Source of the DNA: JBMOMT01 sp049324835
GTDB lineage: Bacteria; Chloroflexota; Anaerolineae; CAYNKW01
Assembly (NCBI GenBank): GCA_049324835.1
Contig: JBMOMT010000027.1
Location: 1 to 64,000, forward strand
Direction: 5' to 3'
Length of the DNA stretch: 64,000 nucleotides
Of the stretch, positions 43,008 through 50,909 are shown in pieces. The translations under genes and the position numbers were made by a program. The stretch's first letter is position 1. Each line of letters opens with the position of its first letter. Below the pieces are notes generated by a model. That model saw only the letters and a list, made by a program, of their open reading frames with translations. It made no database searches and was not told where the DNA came from.

Positions 43008-43454
43008 GTGCCCGATCGTTACTTTGACGAGATCGAGATCGGCCAGAGGTGGGTTATCAAGGGGCGCACCATCACCGAAGCCGACGTGGTCAACTTTGCC
43101 TACCTGAGCGGCGACTGGCACTCGATTCACACCGACGCCGAGTACGCCGCCGGCGCCTCTTTTGGGCAGCGCATCGCCCACGGCTTTTTGGTGCTATCTG
43201 TGGCCACCGGCATGGTGCCCGCCCGCCGGGAAACGGTGCTGGCGCTGTACGGCGTCGACCGGGTGCGGTTCATCGCGCCGGTGTTCATCGGCGATACGGT
43301 GCACCTGGAGATGGAGGCGCTGGAGAAAAAAGAGCGGGACGATGGCAGCGGCGTGGTGGCGTTCGACTTTCGGATGGTCAATCAGCACGGCGATCCGGTC
43401 ATCGTCTGCGTGTACAAGTTGTGGATGCAAGCGCGGCCCGGTGGGGCGGCCTGA
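43008..43454 (+). CDS. MaoC-like hot-dog dehydratase
   Basis: This 148-residue protein is a single hot-dog domain with the hydratase-2 motif SGDWHSIHTD (catalytic Asp and His near residue 36) and RIAHGFLVLSVATGM. It would hydrate or dehydrate an enoyl/3-hydroxyacyl-CoA, in addition to the crotonase-type hydratase next door. GTG 43008 follows TAGGAGG by 5 nt. The two different hydratase types suggest two successive or stereochemically distinct steps. Confidence 0.88.
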   Translation: MPDRYFDEIEIGQRWVIKGRTITEADVVNFAYLSGDWHSIHTDAEYAAGASFGQRIAHGFLVLSVATGMVPARRETVLALYGVDRVRFIAPVFIGDTVHLEMEALEKKERDDGSGVVAFDFRMVNQHGDPVIVCVYKLWMQARPGGAA

Positions 43455-43467
43455 TGGGGAGGAGATG

Positions 43468-44823
43468 ATGACTGTAAAACCGTTAAGAGTGACCGAAACG
43501 ATCCTGCGTGACGCCCATCAATCGCTGCTGGCGACGCGCATGCGCACCAAAGACATGCTGCCCATCGCGGCCAGGCTGGATCAGGTGGGTTTTCATTCGG
43601 TGGAGATGTGGGGCGGGGCAACGTTCGATTCGGCCATGCGTTTCCTGAACGAAAACCCGTGGGAGCGCATCCGGCTGCTCAAAAAAGAGATGCCCAACAC
43701 GCCGTTCCAGATGTTGCTGCGGGGGCAGAACGTGGTGGGCTACAAGCACTATCCCGACGACGTCCTGGAGCGGTTCGTGGTGCGCGCCAGGGCCAACGGC
43801 ATCGACATTTTTCGTATTTTTGATGCCCTCAACGACGTGCGCAACATGGAAAAGGCGATGGCCTTTGTCAGGCGGGAGGGCGGTCACGTGCAGGCCTGCA
43901 TCTGCTACACCATCAGCCCGGTGCACGACGTGGCCAGTTTTGTGAACATGGCCAAAGAGCTGGCCGACCTGGGGGCCGACTCGATTTGTATCAAGGATAT
44001 GGCCGGGCTGATCGCGCCTTATGCTGCCTACGAGCTGGTGGTGGAGCTGAAAAAGGCGATGGATCTGCCGGTGCAGTTGCACACTCACAACACCAGCGGT
44101 ATGGGCGATTCGTCGCTCATCAAGGCTGTCGACGCCGGGGTGGACGTGGTGGATACGGCCATCTCGTCCATCGCCGGCATCACCTCTCAGCCGGTGACCG
44201 AGAGCCTGGTGGCCAGCCTGCGCAACATGCCGCGCGACACCGGCCTGAACCTGGAGCCGTTGTCCGAGATCGCGGCCCACTTTGCCCAGGTGCGCGAAAA
44301 ATACGCCGAGTTCGAAAGTGGCATGAAGAGCGTCGACGTGCGGGTGCTGCGCTATCAGATTCCGGGCGGCATGCTCTCCAATCTGATCACCCAGTTGCGC
44401 GAGCAGAACGCCAGCGACAAGTTCGAGCAGGTGATCGCCGAGGTGCCGCGCGTGCGGGCAGAGCTGGGCTATCCGCCGTTGGTGACGCCCAGCAGCCAGA
44501 TCGTGGGCACGCAGGCCACGCTGAACGTGATGTTTGGCCAGCGCTACAAGCTGATCCCACAAGAGGTGCGTAATTACATCCGCGGCTACTATGGCCGCCC
44601 GCCGGCGCCCATCGATCCGGAGGTCAAACAGAAGGCCATCGGCGATGAGCTGCCCATCAACTGCCGCCCGGCGGATCTGCTGGAGCCGGGCATGGACAGG
44701 GCCTGGCAAGAGATCGGCCATCTGGCCCGCGACGAAGAGGACGTGATCTCGTATGCCCTCTTTCCACAGGTGGCGCGCCCCTATCTGGAGGGGCTCGCCG
44801 CGGCGGCCAATTCGAAGGACTAG
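43468..44823 (+). CDS. Carboxyltransferase 5S-like subunit (pyruvate/oxaloacetate side)
   Basis: This 451-residue HMGL-like TIM barrel plus conserved carboxylase domain resembles transcarboxylase 5S, oxaloacetate decarboxylase alpha and PycB. Metal-site residues are visible: Asp in LRDAHQSLLATRMR, the carbamylated-Lys position in SICIKDMAG, and both His in LHTHNTSGMG. There is no biotinyl domain at its C-terminus, unlike OadA and PycB, so it matches free 5S. It would swap CO2 between oxaloacetate/pyruvate and carrier biotin. ATG 43468 (or 43465) follows GGGGAGG. Confidence 0.88.
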   Translation: MTVKPLRVTETILRDAHQSLLATRMRTKDMLPIAARLDQVGFHSVEMWGGATFDSAMRFLNENPWERIRLLKKEMPNTPFQMLLRGQNVVGYKHYPDDVLERFVVRARANGIDIFRIFDALNDVRNMEKAMAFVRREGGHVQACICYTISPVHDVASFVNMAKELADLGADSICIKDMAGLIAPYAAYELVVELKKAMDLPVQLHTHNTSGMGDSSLIKAVDAGVDVVDTAISSIAGITSQPVTESLVASLRNMPRDTGLNLEPLSEIAAHFAQVREKYAEFESGMKSVDVRVLRYQIPGGMLSNLITQLREQNASDKFEQVIAEVPRVRAELGYPPLVTPSSQIVGTQATLNVMFGQRYKLIPQEVRNYIRGYYGRPPAPIDPEVKQKAIGDELPINCRPADLLEPGMDRAWQEIGHLARDEEDVISYALFPQVARPYLEGLAAAANSKD

Positions 44824-44847
44824 TCAAGAGGAAGGAGTAGGTTTATC

Positions 44848-45174
44848 ATGGCGACCAAACAACTGCGCGAGTTGGCCTTTGCCCGTTCAGGCGACAAAGG
44901 CGACGTGTGTAACGTTGGGCTGTTGGCGTTTGACGACCGGGCTTACGAGATCATTGCCCGCCAGGTGACACCGGAGCGCATCAAGGCCCACTTTGGTGAT
45001 ATGGTCAAGGGCGACGTGGAGGTGTATCCACTGCCCAGGCTGAACGCGCTAGAGATCGTGCTGCGCAACGCGCTGGGCGGCGGGGCCACCCGCACCCTGA
45101 TCTTTGACCAGACGGGCAAGTCGATGTCGACGGCTCTGTTGCGCATGGAAATTCCGGTGCCTGACGAGGGCTAG
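44848..45174 (+). CDS. AtuA C-terminal domain-like small protein
   Basis: The 108-residue product corresponds to the C-terminal domain of long AtuA proteins. It has the distinctive RELAFARSGDKGDVCNVGLL near the start, RIKAHFGDMVKGDVEVYPLP in the middle and GGATRTLIFDQTGKSMS at the end. It lies 2.6 kb from the main atuA gene and between the 5S-like and 12S-like genes, suggesting that the domain works with the carboxyltransferase or docks to AtuA in trans. GGAAGGAG precedes the ATG at 12 nt. Its biochemical role is unknown. Confidence 0.82.
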   Translation: MATKQLRELAFARSGDKGDVCNVGLLAFDDRAYEIIARQVTPERIKAHFGDMVKGDVEVYPLPRLNALEIVLRNALGGGATRTLIFDQTGKSMSTALLRMEIPVPDEG

Positions 45175-45194
45175 GAACGGTTGGGAGGAGACAG

Positions 45195-46739
45195 ATGAGT
45201 GAATCAGAAGGCCTACCGCCGCTGCACGCGCGGCTCGTGCAGCGAATGGCAGATCTGCAAAAGGGCGGCCCCGAAAAATATCACCAGCGGATTGCCCAGG
45301 AAAACAAGATGTTTGTGCGTGACCGCATCGATTACATGCTGGACGCCGGTTCTTTTGTGGAAGATGGCCTGTTTGCCCGCTACACCGAAGACGTGCCCGC
45401 CGATGCGATGATCGTGGGCATCGGTACGATAGCAGGGCGCAAGGTGGCGGTCATCGCCAACGACATGACGGTCAAGGCCGGCACCTGGGGGCGCGTCGGT
45501 TACAAAAAGATGACCTACATGCAGCAAAAAGCAGATCAGTTGGGCATGCCGCTGCTGTATCTCATCGATTCGGCCGGCGCGCGCATCGACGATCAACATC
45601 ACTGTTATGCCGGGCGCGACGCCTGGGGCAACATCTTTTACAATCAGATCGTCTTTTCGGGGCGCATTCCTCAGGTGTGTGTGCTCTTTGGCCCTTCGCC
45701 GGCCGGCTCGGCCTACGTGCCGGCGCTGTGTGATCTGACCATCATGGTAGACAAGAACGCGAGCGCCTACCTGGGCTCGCCGCGTATGGCCGAGATGGCC
45801 ATCGGTGAAAAGGTGACCATGGAAGAGATGGGCGGCGCTCGCATGCACTGCGAGGTCAGCGGCCTGGGTGATGTGCTGGTGGAGAACGATCGACAGGCCC
45901 TGGACGCGGCGCTCAGGTATCTCTCTTTTTTTCCGCAGAACTGGCGCGAAAAACCGCCCCTGGTGGAGGCGGTGGCGCCCAGGGCGGGTCGGCCCATCGA
46001 AGAGATCGTGCCGGAGCGGGAGAGCATCCCCTTTGACATGTACGAGCTCATCGACGCCTTTATCGACGAGGGGAGCTGGTTCGAGTACAAAAAACTCTTT
46101 GCGCCCGAGATGCTCACCGGCCTGGCCCGGCTGGGCGGGCGCGCGGTGGGCATCCTGGCCAATCAGTCCACCGTCAAAGGTGGGGTGATCTTTCCGGATT
46201 CGGCGGACAAGGCGGCGCGGTTCGTGTGGCTGTGCAACGCCTTTAACATCCCGCTGTTGTTCCTGAACGACATCGCCGGCTTTATGATCGGCACGCAGGT
46301 GGAGCGGATGGGCATCATCCGCCACGGGGCCAAGATGCTCTTTGCCGTGTCTGAGGCCACCGTGCCGCGCATCTGTGTGGTGGTGCGCAAGGCCTACGGC
46401 GGCGGTTACCTGGCCATGTCTGGCGCGCCGATGAACCCCGATGCGGTCATCGCCCTGCCAACGGCCAAACCGGCGCTGATGGGACCGGCGCCGGCCATCA
46501 ACGCCGTCCATTACAACCAGATCATGGAGTTGCCGCCCAGGGAACGGGTGGCTTTTATCCAGGCCAAACGCGACGAATACGAGGACAACATCGATCCTTA
46601 TGCCATAGCCAACGAGTTCTTTTTCGAGACCATCATCCCGGCGACTCGACTGCGGCAGGAGTTGATCCGGCGTTTGGAAACGTATTCGCTGAAGGAATCC
46701 AGGGGCATCGAGCGCCGGTGTGGGGTCATACCGGGCTAA
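45195..46739 (+). CDS. Acyl-CoA carboxyltransferase 12S-like subunit
   Basis: This 514-residue enzyme has two crotonase-like halves. The N-terminal half has RDRIDYMLDAGSFVEDG, ANDMTVKAGTWG and LIDSAGARIDDQ; the C-terminal half has RLGGRAVGILANQSTVKGGV, FLNDIAGFMIGTQVERMG and RKAYGGGYLAMSG. It matches propionyl/methylmalonyl, 3-methylcrotonyl and glutaconyl carboxyltransferase subunits and transcarboxylase 12S. Its YFQ-type acceptor signature is not clear enough to name the acyl-CoA. GGAGGAG lies upstream. With the 5S-like subunit and biotin carrier, and no biotin carboxylase, it completes a transcarboxylase set. Confidence 0.9.
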   Translation: MSESEGLPPLHARLVQRMADLQKGGPEKYHQRIAQENKMFVRDRIDYMLDAGSFVEDGLFARYTEDVPADAMIVGIGTIAGRKVAVIANDMTVKAGTWGRVGYKKMTYMQQKADQLGMPLLYLIDSAGARIDDQHHCYAGRDAWGNIFYNQIVFSGRIPQVCVLFGPSPAGSAYVPALCDLTIMVDKNASAYLGSPRMAEMAIGEKVTMEEMGGARMHCEVSGLGDVLVENDRQALDAALRYLSFFPQNWREKPPLVEAVAPRAGRPIEEIVPERESIPFDMYELIDAFIDEGSWFEYKKLFAPEMLTGLARLGGRAVGILANQSTVKGGVIFPDSADKAARFVWLCNAFNIPLLFLNDIAGFMIGTQVERMGIIRHGAKMLFAVSEATVPRICVVVRKAYGGGYLAMSGAPMNPDAVIALPTAKPALMGPAPAINAVHYNQIMELPPRERVAFIQAKRDEYEDNIDPYAIANEFFFETIIPATRLRQELIRRLETYSLKESRGIERRCGVIPG

Positions 46740-46894
46740 TCCCAATACGGTTTAGATAAGGTGCAACGCACTCGTGTTGGGCTACGCAACGCGCCTGAGA
46801 GTTGCTTTTTGCGCAGGTTTATCGCCGCCATGCACTTTAAGTGCGTCGCACCTCTTGACGTTTGACTGAACCGTATTGGATTGGGGCTAATCCC
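46733..46894. mobile_element. MITE-like element flanked by an 11-bp direct repeat
   Basis: GGGCTAATCCC occurs at 46733-46743 and 46884-46894, like a target duplication. Just inside, CCAATACGGTTTAG (46742-46755) and CTGAACCGTATTGG (46866-46879) are complementary with one mismatch. Next come AGGTGCAACGCACT and AAGTGCGTCGCACCT, members of the dispersed palindrome family at 1096 and 1703. No frame is inside. The left repeat overlaps the last codons of the 12S-like gene, so that gene's stop may have come with the insertion. Confidence 0.6.
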
Positions 46895-46928
46895 GATTCA
46901 CAATCGCAGAACAGAAAGGACGAACAAG

Positions 46929-47150
46929 ATGGCAGTTAACATTCGAGCGCCCCTATCGGGCACTGTTTCGCAGGTCGTCGTTCAGGTGGGTGATGTCGTT
47001 CAAGTGGGCGACACGGTTGCCATTCTCGAATCGATGAAGATGGAGATCCCCATCGAGTCGACGGCGGCCGGCGCGGTGGCCGAGATCGCCGTGGCCCCGG
47101 GTGGTTTTGTCAAAGAGGGCGACACGTTGGTGATCATCGACGCGGATTGA
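46929..47150 (+). CDS. Biotin carboxyl carrier protein (transcarboxylase 1.3S-like)
   Basis: This 73-residue protein is a bare biotinyl domain. The attachment lysine is in ESMKMEIPIES (about Lys38), and the two hairpins APLSGTVSQVVVQVGDVV and GGFVKEGDTLVIIDAD are symmetrical. Propionibacterium 1.3S and bacterial AccB carry an extra N-terminal or Pro/Ala linker that is absent here. It would shuttle CO2 between the 5S-like and 12S-like subunits. It is separated from the 12S gene by the MITE-like element, so co-transcription may be weakened. AAAGGA lies upstream. Confidence 0.92.
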   Translation: MAVNIRAPLSGTVSQVVVQVGDVVQVGDTVAILESMKMEIPIESTAAGAVAEIAVAPGGFVKEGDTLVIIDAD

Positions 47151-47189
47151 TTTCCGCGCACCGGGCTGGCTGCCACAGGAGTTGTAGCG

Positions 47190-47534
47190 ATGATCGTTCG
47201 GTTGCAGGATTTACCCGAGATCACGGCGGAGGCTTATCCGCTGGTGATGAAAACGGTGATCAACCGCCAGGTGCACACCAAAGATATCAGCGTCACCTGG
47301 GTCAAGATATGGGGGCATCACAAAAGGATGGTCTGTGATGCCAGCGATCGTGTTTATTACATCATCGACGGTCAGGGCGAGTTCCAGGTGGGAGACGACG
47401 AACCAGAACCGGTTGTCGCGGGCGATTTCGTTTACGTGCCCCGGAGTGTGCCTTACGTGTTCGATGGTCACATGACCTACCTGGTGATGAATGGCCCGGC
47501 GTTTCTGCCTGGCTCCGACCAGGAGCTAGAGTAG
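47190..47534 (+). CDS. Single-domain cupin protein
   Basis: This 114-residue small beta-barrel has cupin motif 1 around DRVYYIIDGQGEFQVGDDEP, with the usual metal histidines partly replaced (WGHHKRM upstream), and motif 2 around AGDFVYVPRSVPYVFDG. It may bind a small molecule or isomerise a pathway intermediate. Metal dependence is uncertain because the canonical HxH is not present. It starts 39 nt after the biotin carrier and closes the acyl-CoA cluster. Confidence 0.75.
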   Translation: MIVRLQDLPEITAEAYPLVMKTVINRQVHTKDISVTWVKIWGHHKRMVCDASDRVYYIIDGQGEFQVGDDEPEPVVAGDFVYVPRSVPYVFDGHMTYLVMNGPAFLPGSDQELE

Positions 47535-47613
47535 ACGCCGCCGAGCGCACAATGAAAGGGGGTGAGGCGTAACGGCGGTTGGAGTGAGGGTACGGTTGTG
47601 GGTATTGGAGGCT

Positions 47614-47629
47614 CTTGCATCGATGCAAG
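47614..47629 (+). promoter_or_regulatory. 16-bp perfect palindrome upstream of an amino acid transporter operon
   Basis: CTTGCATCGATGCAAG is fully self-complementary and sits 43 nt before the binding protein start codon, a suitable place for a repressor operator. No regulator gene is nearby. Confidence 0.45.
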
Positions 47630-47671
47630 GGCTGTCGGGGTTTCGTCGTCCGGATAACCAGGAGGAGGAAC

Positions 47672-48571
47672 ATGTCAACGAACGATCAACTCGGCCGTAG
47701 AGATTTTCTCAGGACGGCCGGAATGGCTGTGGGTTTTACGGCTGCGGCTGGCCTGATGGCCGGCTGCAAAAAGGATGACGAGTCTGAGGCCACCTCGCCC
47801 ACGGAAACGGAAAATGTGGCCGGTGCTTTTGGCAACATCATCCAGGAGATCCGAGACCGGGGCAAGATCACCATCGCCACCATTCTGAAATTCCCGCCCG
47901 AGATGTATCGCGACCCCGTGACCAACGAGCCGGCGGGTTACGATGTCGAGATCATGAAGATGATCGCCCAGGACCTGGAAGTCGAACTGGATCTGGTCGA
48001 TGTCGAGTGGGAGGCTATTTTGCCGGGTGTTTCGGCCGGCAAATACGATACCACGCTGTGTGGCATTGTCAACAAACCTTCGCGCCTGCTCACCTTTGAT
48101 TTCACCCGTGGATACGTGCCTTACGACCAGTGGCTGCTCGTGCGGGCCGACGAGACGGCCACAGATTGGCGCGAGCTGAACAAACCGGGCAAAAAGATCA
48201 CCGCTCAGATCGGGGCTTCGGCCGAGTATCGCGCCCGCGATGCTTTTCCTGAGGCCGAGATCGTGCCGCTGAATGTGCCGGAGGTCATGTTGGAGGTCGA
48301 GGCGGGCCGGGCCGATGGCTGTGTGATCGAGATCTATTTGGCTATGCCCTTTGCCGCCAAACATGCCAACACCAAAGTGCTGGCTTATCCGGACGAGGCC
48401 AAAGGTCTGCTGGCCCGCGAGTGGGGCTGCATCCCGGTGCGCAAGAACGAGCACAGCTTTATGCATTTTCTCGACGCCTGGATCGCCTGGTACTGGGAGC
48501 GAGGCACGCTGCCGGCGTTGTACGACAAGATCGTTGGGCCTACCCTGCGGGGTGAGGTGACCTGGGAGTAA
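47672..48571 (+). CDS. Polar amino acid ABC transporter binding protein (SBP family 3), Tat lipoprotein
   Basis: This 299-residue protein has the twin-arginine motif LGRRDFLRTAG, lipobox LMAGC (Cys32) and an SBP family 3 domain (GKITIATILKFPPEMYRD, PAGYDVEIMKMIAQDLEVEL, GIVNKPSRLLTFDFT). It feeds the ATPase and two permeases downstream. GGAGGAGGAA precedes ATG 47672; the upstream frame start at 47615 overlaps the palindrome and is rejected. The ligand is unknown. The Arg that grips the amino acid carboxylate in this family lies near the NKPSR segment. Confidence 0.9.
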   Translation: MSTNDQLGRRDFLRTAGMAVGFTAAAGLMAGCKKDDESEATSPTETENVAGAFGNIIQEIRDRGKITIATILKFPPEMYRDPVTNEPAGYDVEIMKMIAQDLEVELDLVDVEWEAILPGVSAGKYDTTLCGIVNKPSRLLTFDFTRGYVPYDQWLLVRADETATDWRELNKPGKKITAQIGASAEYRARDAFPEAEIVPLNVPEVMLEVEAGRADGCVIEIYLAMPFAAKHANTKVLAYPDEAKGLLAREWGCIPVRKNEHSFMHFLDAWIAWYWERGTLPALYDKIVGPTLRGEVTWE

Positions 48572-48700
48572 ACCGATCGGCGAATCGGTTCTGACAGCAG
48601 ATTCGCCGATACCGTTCGACGAGGCCTGGCTTCTTGTGGCAGAAGCGGGAAGCCAGGCCCCGATTTGGATGTGTGGTCGCCACCTGGCGCTGCCAGGTGG
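48571..48700 (+). promoter_or_regulatory. Hairpin-rich gap with competing stems before the ATPase gene
   Basis: AACCGAT/ATCGGTT (48571-48590) competes with CGGCGAATC/GATTCGCCG (48578-48608), since both use 48578-48586. GGCCTGGCTTC/GAAGCCAGGCC (48623-48659) and CCACCTGGC/GCCAGGTGG (48680-48700) follow. The arrangement looks like an attenuator or mRNA stabiliser controlling expression beyond the binding protein. No T-run follows the last stem. Confidence 0.5.
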
Positions 48701-48719
48701 GCATCAAGAGAGGGCATCT

Positions 48720-49478
48720 ATGGCAGAAGAGATCTTGAAACTGGAACGCATTTGCAAGTCTTTTGGGCATCACCAGGTCATCAATGGCATCGATCTCTCT
48801 CTGACCAGGGGAGAGGTCGTCGTGCTCATCGGTCGCAGTGGGGCGGGCAAGAGCACGCTGATCCGATGTGTGAACCTGGTCGAAATGCCCGATGCCGGCG
48901 CCATGCACTTTCGGGATATGCGATTCGAGTTTGGACACGGCAAAAAGTTGCAGCGTGAGCATGTACAAAAGCTGCGTACCCAGATCGGCATGGTGTTTCA
49001 GCACTTTAACCTCTGGCCGCACCTGACGGCCCTGGGCAACGTGACCCTGGCGCTGGAAAAGGTGCTCAAGATGTCGCCAAAAGAAGCCAAAGAGAGAGGG
49101 ATGCAGGAACTGGAAAGGGTGGGCCTGAACGACAAGGTCCATGCCTATCCGGCCACACTTTCCGGCGGACAAAAACAACGGGTGGCCATCGCCCGCGCAT
49201 TGGCTGCCGATCCGGTGCTGATGCTCTTTGACGAGGTGACCTCGGCGCTGGACCCGGAACTGGTGGCCGGTATTCTGGAAGAGATGAAAAAACTTGCCCA
49301 GGCCGGCATGACCATGATGGTGGTGACACACGAGATGGGTTTTGCCAGAGAGGTAGGCAACCGTGTGATCTTTATGGATCAGTGTGCCATTGTCGAGGAC
49401 GGCCCTCCCCAGCAGGTGCTCACTAACCCTCAACATCCCGAAACACAGAGGTTCTTGGGCACCATTCTGAGCCATTGA
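48720..49478 (+). CDS. Amino acid ABC transporter ATPase (HisP/GlnQ family)
   Basis: The 252-residue ATPase has Walker A GRSGAGKST, Q-loop GMVFQHFNLWPHLTAL, signature LSGGQKQRVAIARAL, Walker B LMLFDEVTSALDPE and VVTHE. It is paralogous to the ATPase at 32934, sharing the start AEEIL-LE and the end FL--IL-H, but here it precedes its permeases. The start ATG has AGAGAGGGCATCT upstream. Confidence 0.92.
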   Translation: MAEEILKLERICKSFGHHQVINGIDLSLTRGEVVVLIGRSGAGKSTLIRCVNLVEMPDAGAMHFRDMRFEFGHGKKLQREHVQKLRTQIGMVFQHFNLWPHLTALGNVTLALEKVLKMSPKEAKERGMQELERVGLNDKVHAYPATLSGGQKQRVAIARALAADPVLMLFDEVTSALDPELVAGILEEMKKLAQAGMTMMVVTHEMGFAREVGNRVIFMDQCAIVEDGPPQQVLTNPQHPETQRFLGTILSH

Positions 49479-49519
49479 TCCTCGGGAGTGAATCGGGCGG
49501 GCGCGGTCAGGAGATGGGT

Positions 49520-50182
49520 ATGGGATATCAGTTGGATTTAAAGGTCGTCTTGGACAACATGGATGAGTTTATCCTGGCGGTGCGCATGACGCTCCTTTTG
49601 TCTGCTGCTGCCATGGCGGTGGCCCTGGTGTTGGGCCTGGTCGTTGCCCTGTTGCGGATTTCCAGGCATCGTATTTTGAGGGCGCCGGCTCAGGCTTATA
49701 TCAACTTTTTTCAAGGGGCGCCGCAGTACGTGCTCATCTTTTGGGTGTATTATGGCCTGGCCATGTTGACAGGTGTGAACTTTGTTCCTTTTACCGCCGG
49801 TATCATTTCTCTGTCGAGCCAGTACGGCGGTTTTCTGGCCGAGATTTATCGCTCAGGCATCGAGGCCATCGATCGGGGCCAGCGAGAGGCCGCGGTCAGT
49901 ATGGGCCTGACGACTGTACAATCGTATCGTTATATCATTTTACCCCAGGCCATCCGCATCGTGTTGCCGTCCATCGGCAATATGTGGATCGCCATGATCA
50001 AGGATTCTTCTTTGCTCTCGGTCATCGGCGTGATGGAGATCATGCGCACGGCCTACCTGAACTCGAACGATTACTTTAGGCCGTTCGAGTTTTATTCTTT
50101 GGCAGCGATTCTGTACATCGTGTTGACCTTTGTCTTTTTCTTTGGCAACCAGGCCTTGGAGCGTAAACTCAGGGTTGGTTAG
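49520..50182 (+). CDS. Amino acid ABC transporter permease (HisM/GlnP family)
   Basis: This 220-residue permease has the EAA loop REAAVSMGLTTVQSYRYIIL after GGFLAEIYRSGIEAIDRGQ, and the end RPFEFYSLAAILYIVLTFV. ATG 49520 is favoured because AGGAG lies 6 nt upstream; ATG 49514 sits too close to that site. It pairs with the next permease. Confidence 0.9.
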   Translation: MGYQLDLKVVLDNMDEFILAVRMTLLLSAAAMAVALVLGLVVALLRISRHRILRAPAQAYINFFQGAPQYVLIFWVYYGLAMLTGVNFVPFTAGIISLSSQYGGFLAEIYRSGIEAIDRGQREAAVSMGLTTVQSYRYIILPQAIRIVLPSIGNMWIAMIKDSSLLSVIGVMEIMRTAYLNSNDYFRPFEFYSLAAILYIVLTFVFFFGNQALERKLRVG

Positions 50183-50214
50183 GCCTGTCTTTTGGGAAAA
50201 CAGGAGCCTGTTCT

Positions 50215-50877
50215 ATGCCCTACGTGCCAGATTTCCGACCCGTTTTGCGCCTTTGGGATGCCTTGTTGTTGTCTCTGCGTTATACCTTTTTGTTGGCCGC
50301 GATCGCACTCGGTGTTGGCAGCATCATCGGTTTGTTCATTGCGCTGTTTCGCCTTTCCCGGCACCGTGCATTGAGCGTGCTGGCGGGGTTGTACATCAAC
50401 TTTTTCCGAGGCATCCCACAGATGGTCTACCTCGTCTGGTTGTACTTTGGCATCGCCATGGCCACAGGCCTCGACTTTGCACCGGTTCTGGCGGCCGGCA
50501 TCTGTCTGGCGACACAGTATGGCGGCTACCTGGCCGAGATTTTTCGTTCTGGCATTCAGGCCATCGACCGGGGGCAAACCGAGGCGGCCCTGTCGGTTGG
50601 GCTCACCACCGCCCAGACCTACCGCCACATCGTGCTGCCGCAGGCGCTGCGTATCATCATCCCACCCATGGGCAACATGTGGGTGGGGGCCATCAAAGAC
50701 TCGTCGCTGGTATCCTATTTGGGCGTGATGGAGCTCATGCGCACCGCCATGCTCCAGGCCAACATCAGTTGGCGGCCCTTCGAGTTCTACACCGCCGTAG
50801 CGGTGATTTACGTTTTTATCGTCTGGCTCTCGTCAAAGGCAGTGGCTTTGCTCGAAAGGCGCATGCAATACGCCTGA
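50215..50877 (+). CDS. Amino acid ABC transporter permease (HisQ/GlnP family)
   Basis: This 220-residue permease has GGYLAEIFRSGIQAIDRGQT followed by EAALSVGLTTAQTYRHIVLP. It lies 32 nt after the previous permease and completes the second amino acid importer (SBP, ATPase, permease, permease). The two permeases are close paralogues of each other. Confidence 0.92.
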   Translation: MPYVPDFRPVLRLWDALLLSLRYTFLLAAIALGVGSIIGLFIALFRLSRHRALSVLAGLYINFFRGIPQMVYLVWLYFGIAMATGLDFAPVLAAGICLATQYGGYLAEIFRSGIQAIDRGQTEAALSVGLTTAQTYRHIVLPQALRIIIPPMGNMWVGAIKDSSLVSYLGVMELMRTAMLQANISWRPFEFYTAVAVIYVFIVWLSSKAVALLERRMQYA

Positions 50878-50909
50878 CCGCCTGGAGGGCAATAACAAAG
50901 GAGTGTCTG

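Noticed and set aside
43468..44823. Sodium-pumping oxaloacetate decarboxylase alpha subunit
   Set aside because: It has no C-terminal biotinyl domain and no OadB/OadG membrane partners; a separate carrier and a 12S-like subunit are present instead.
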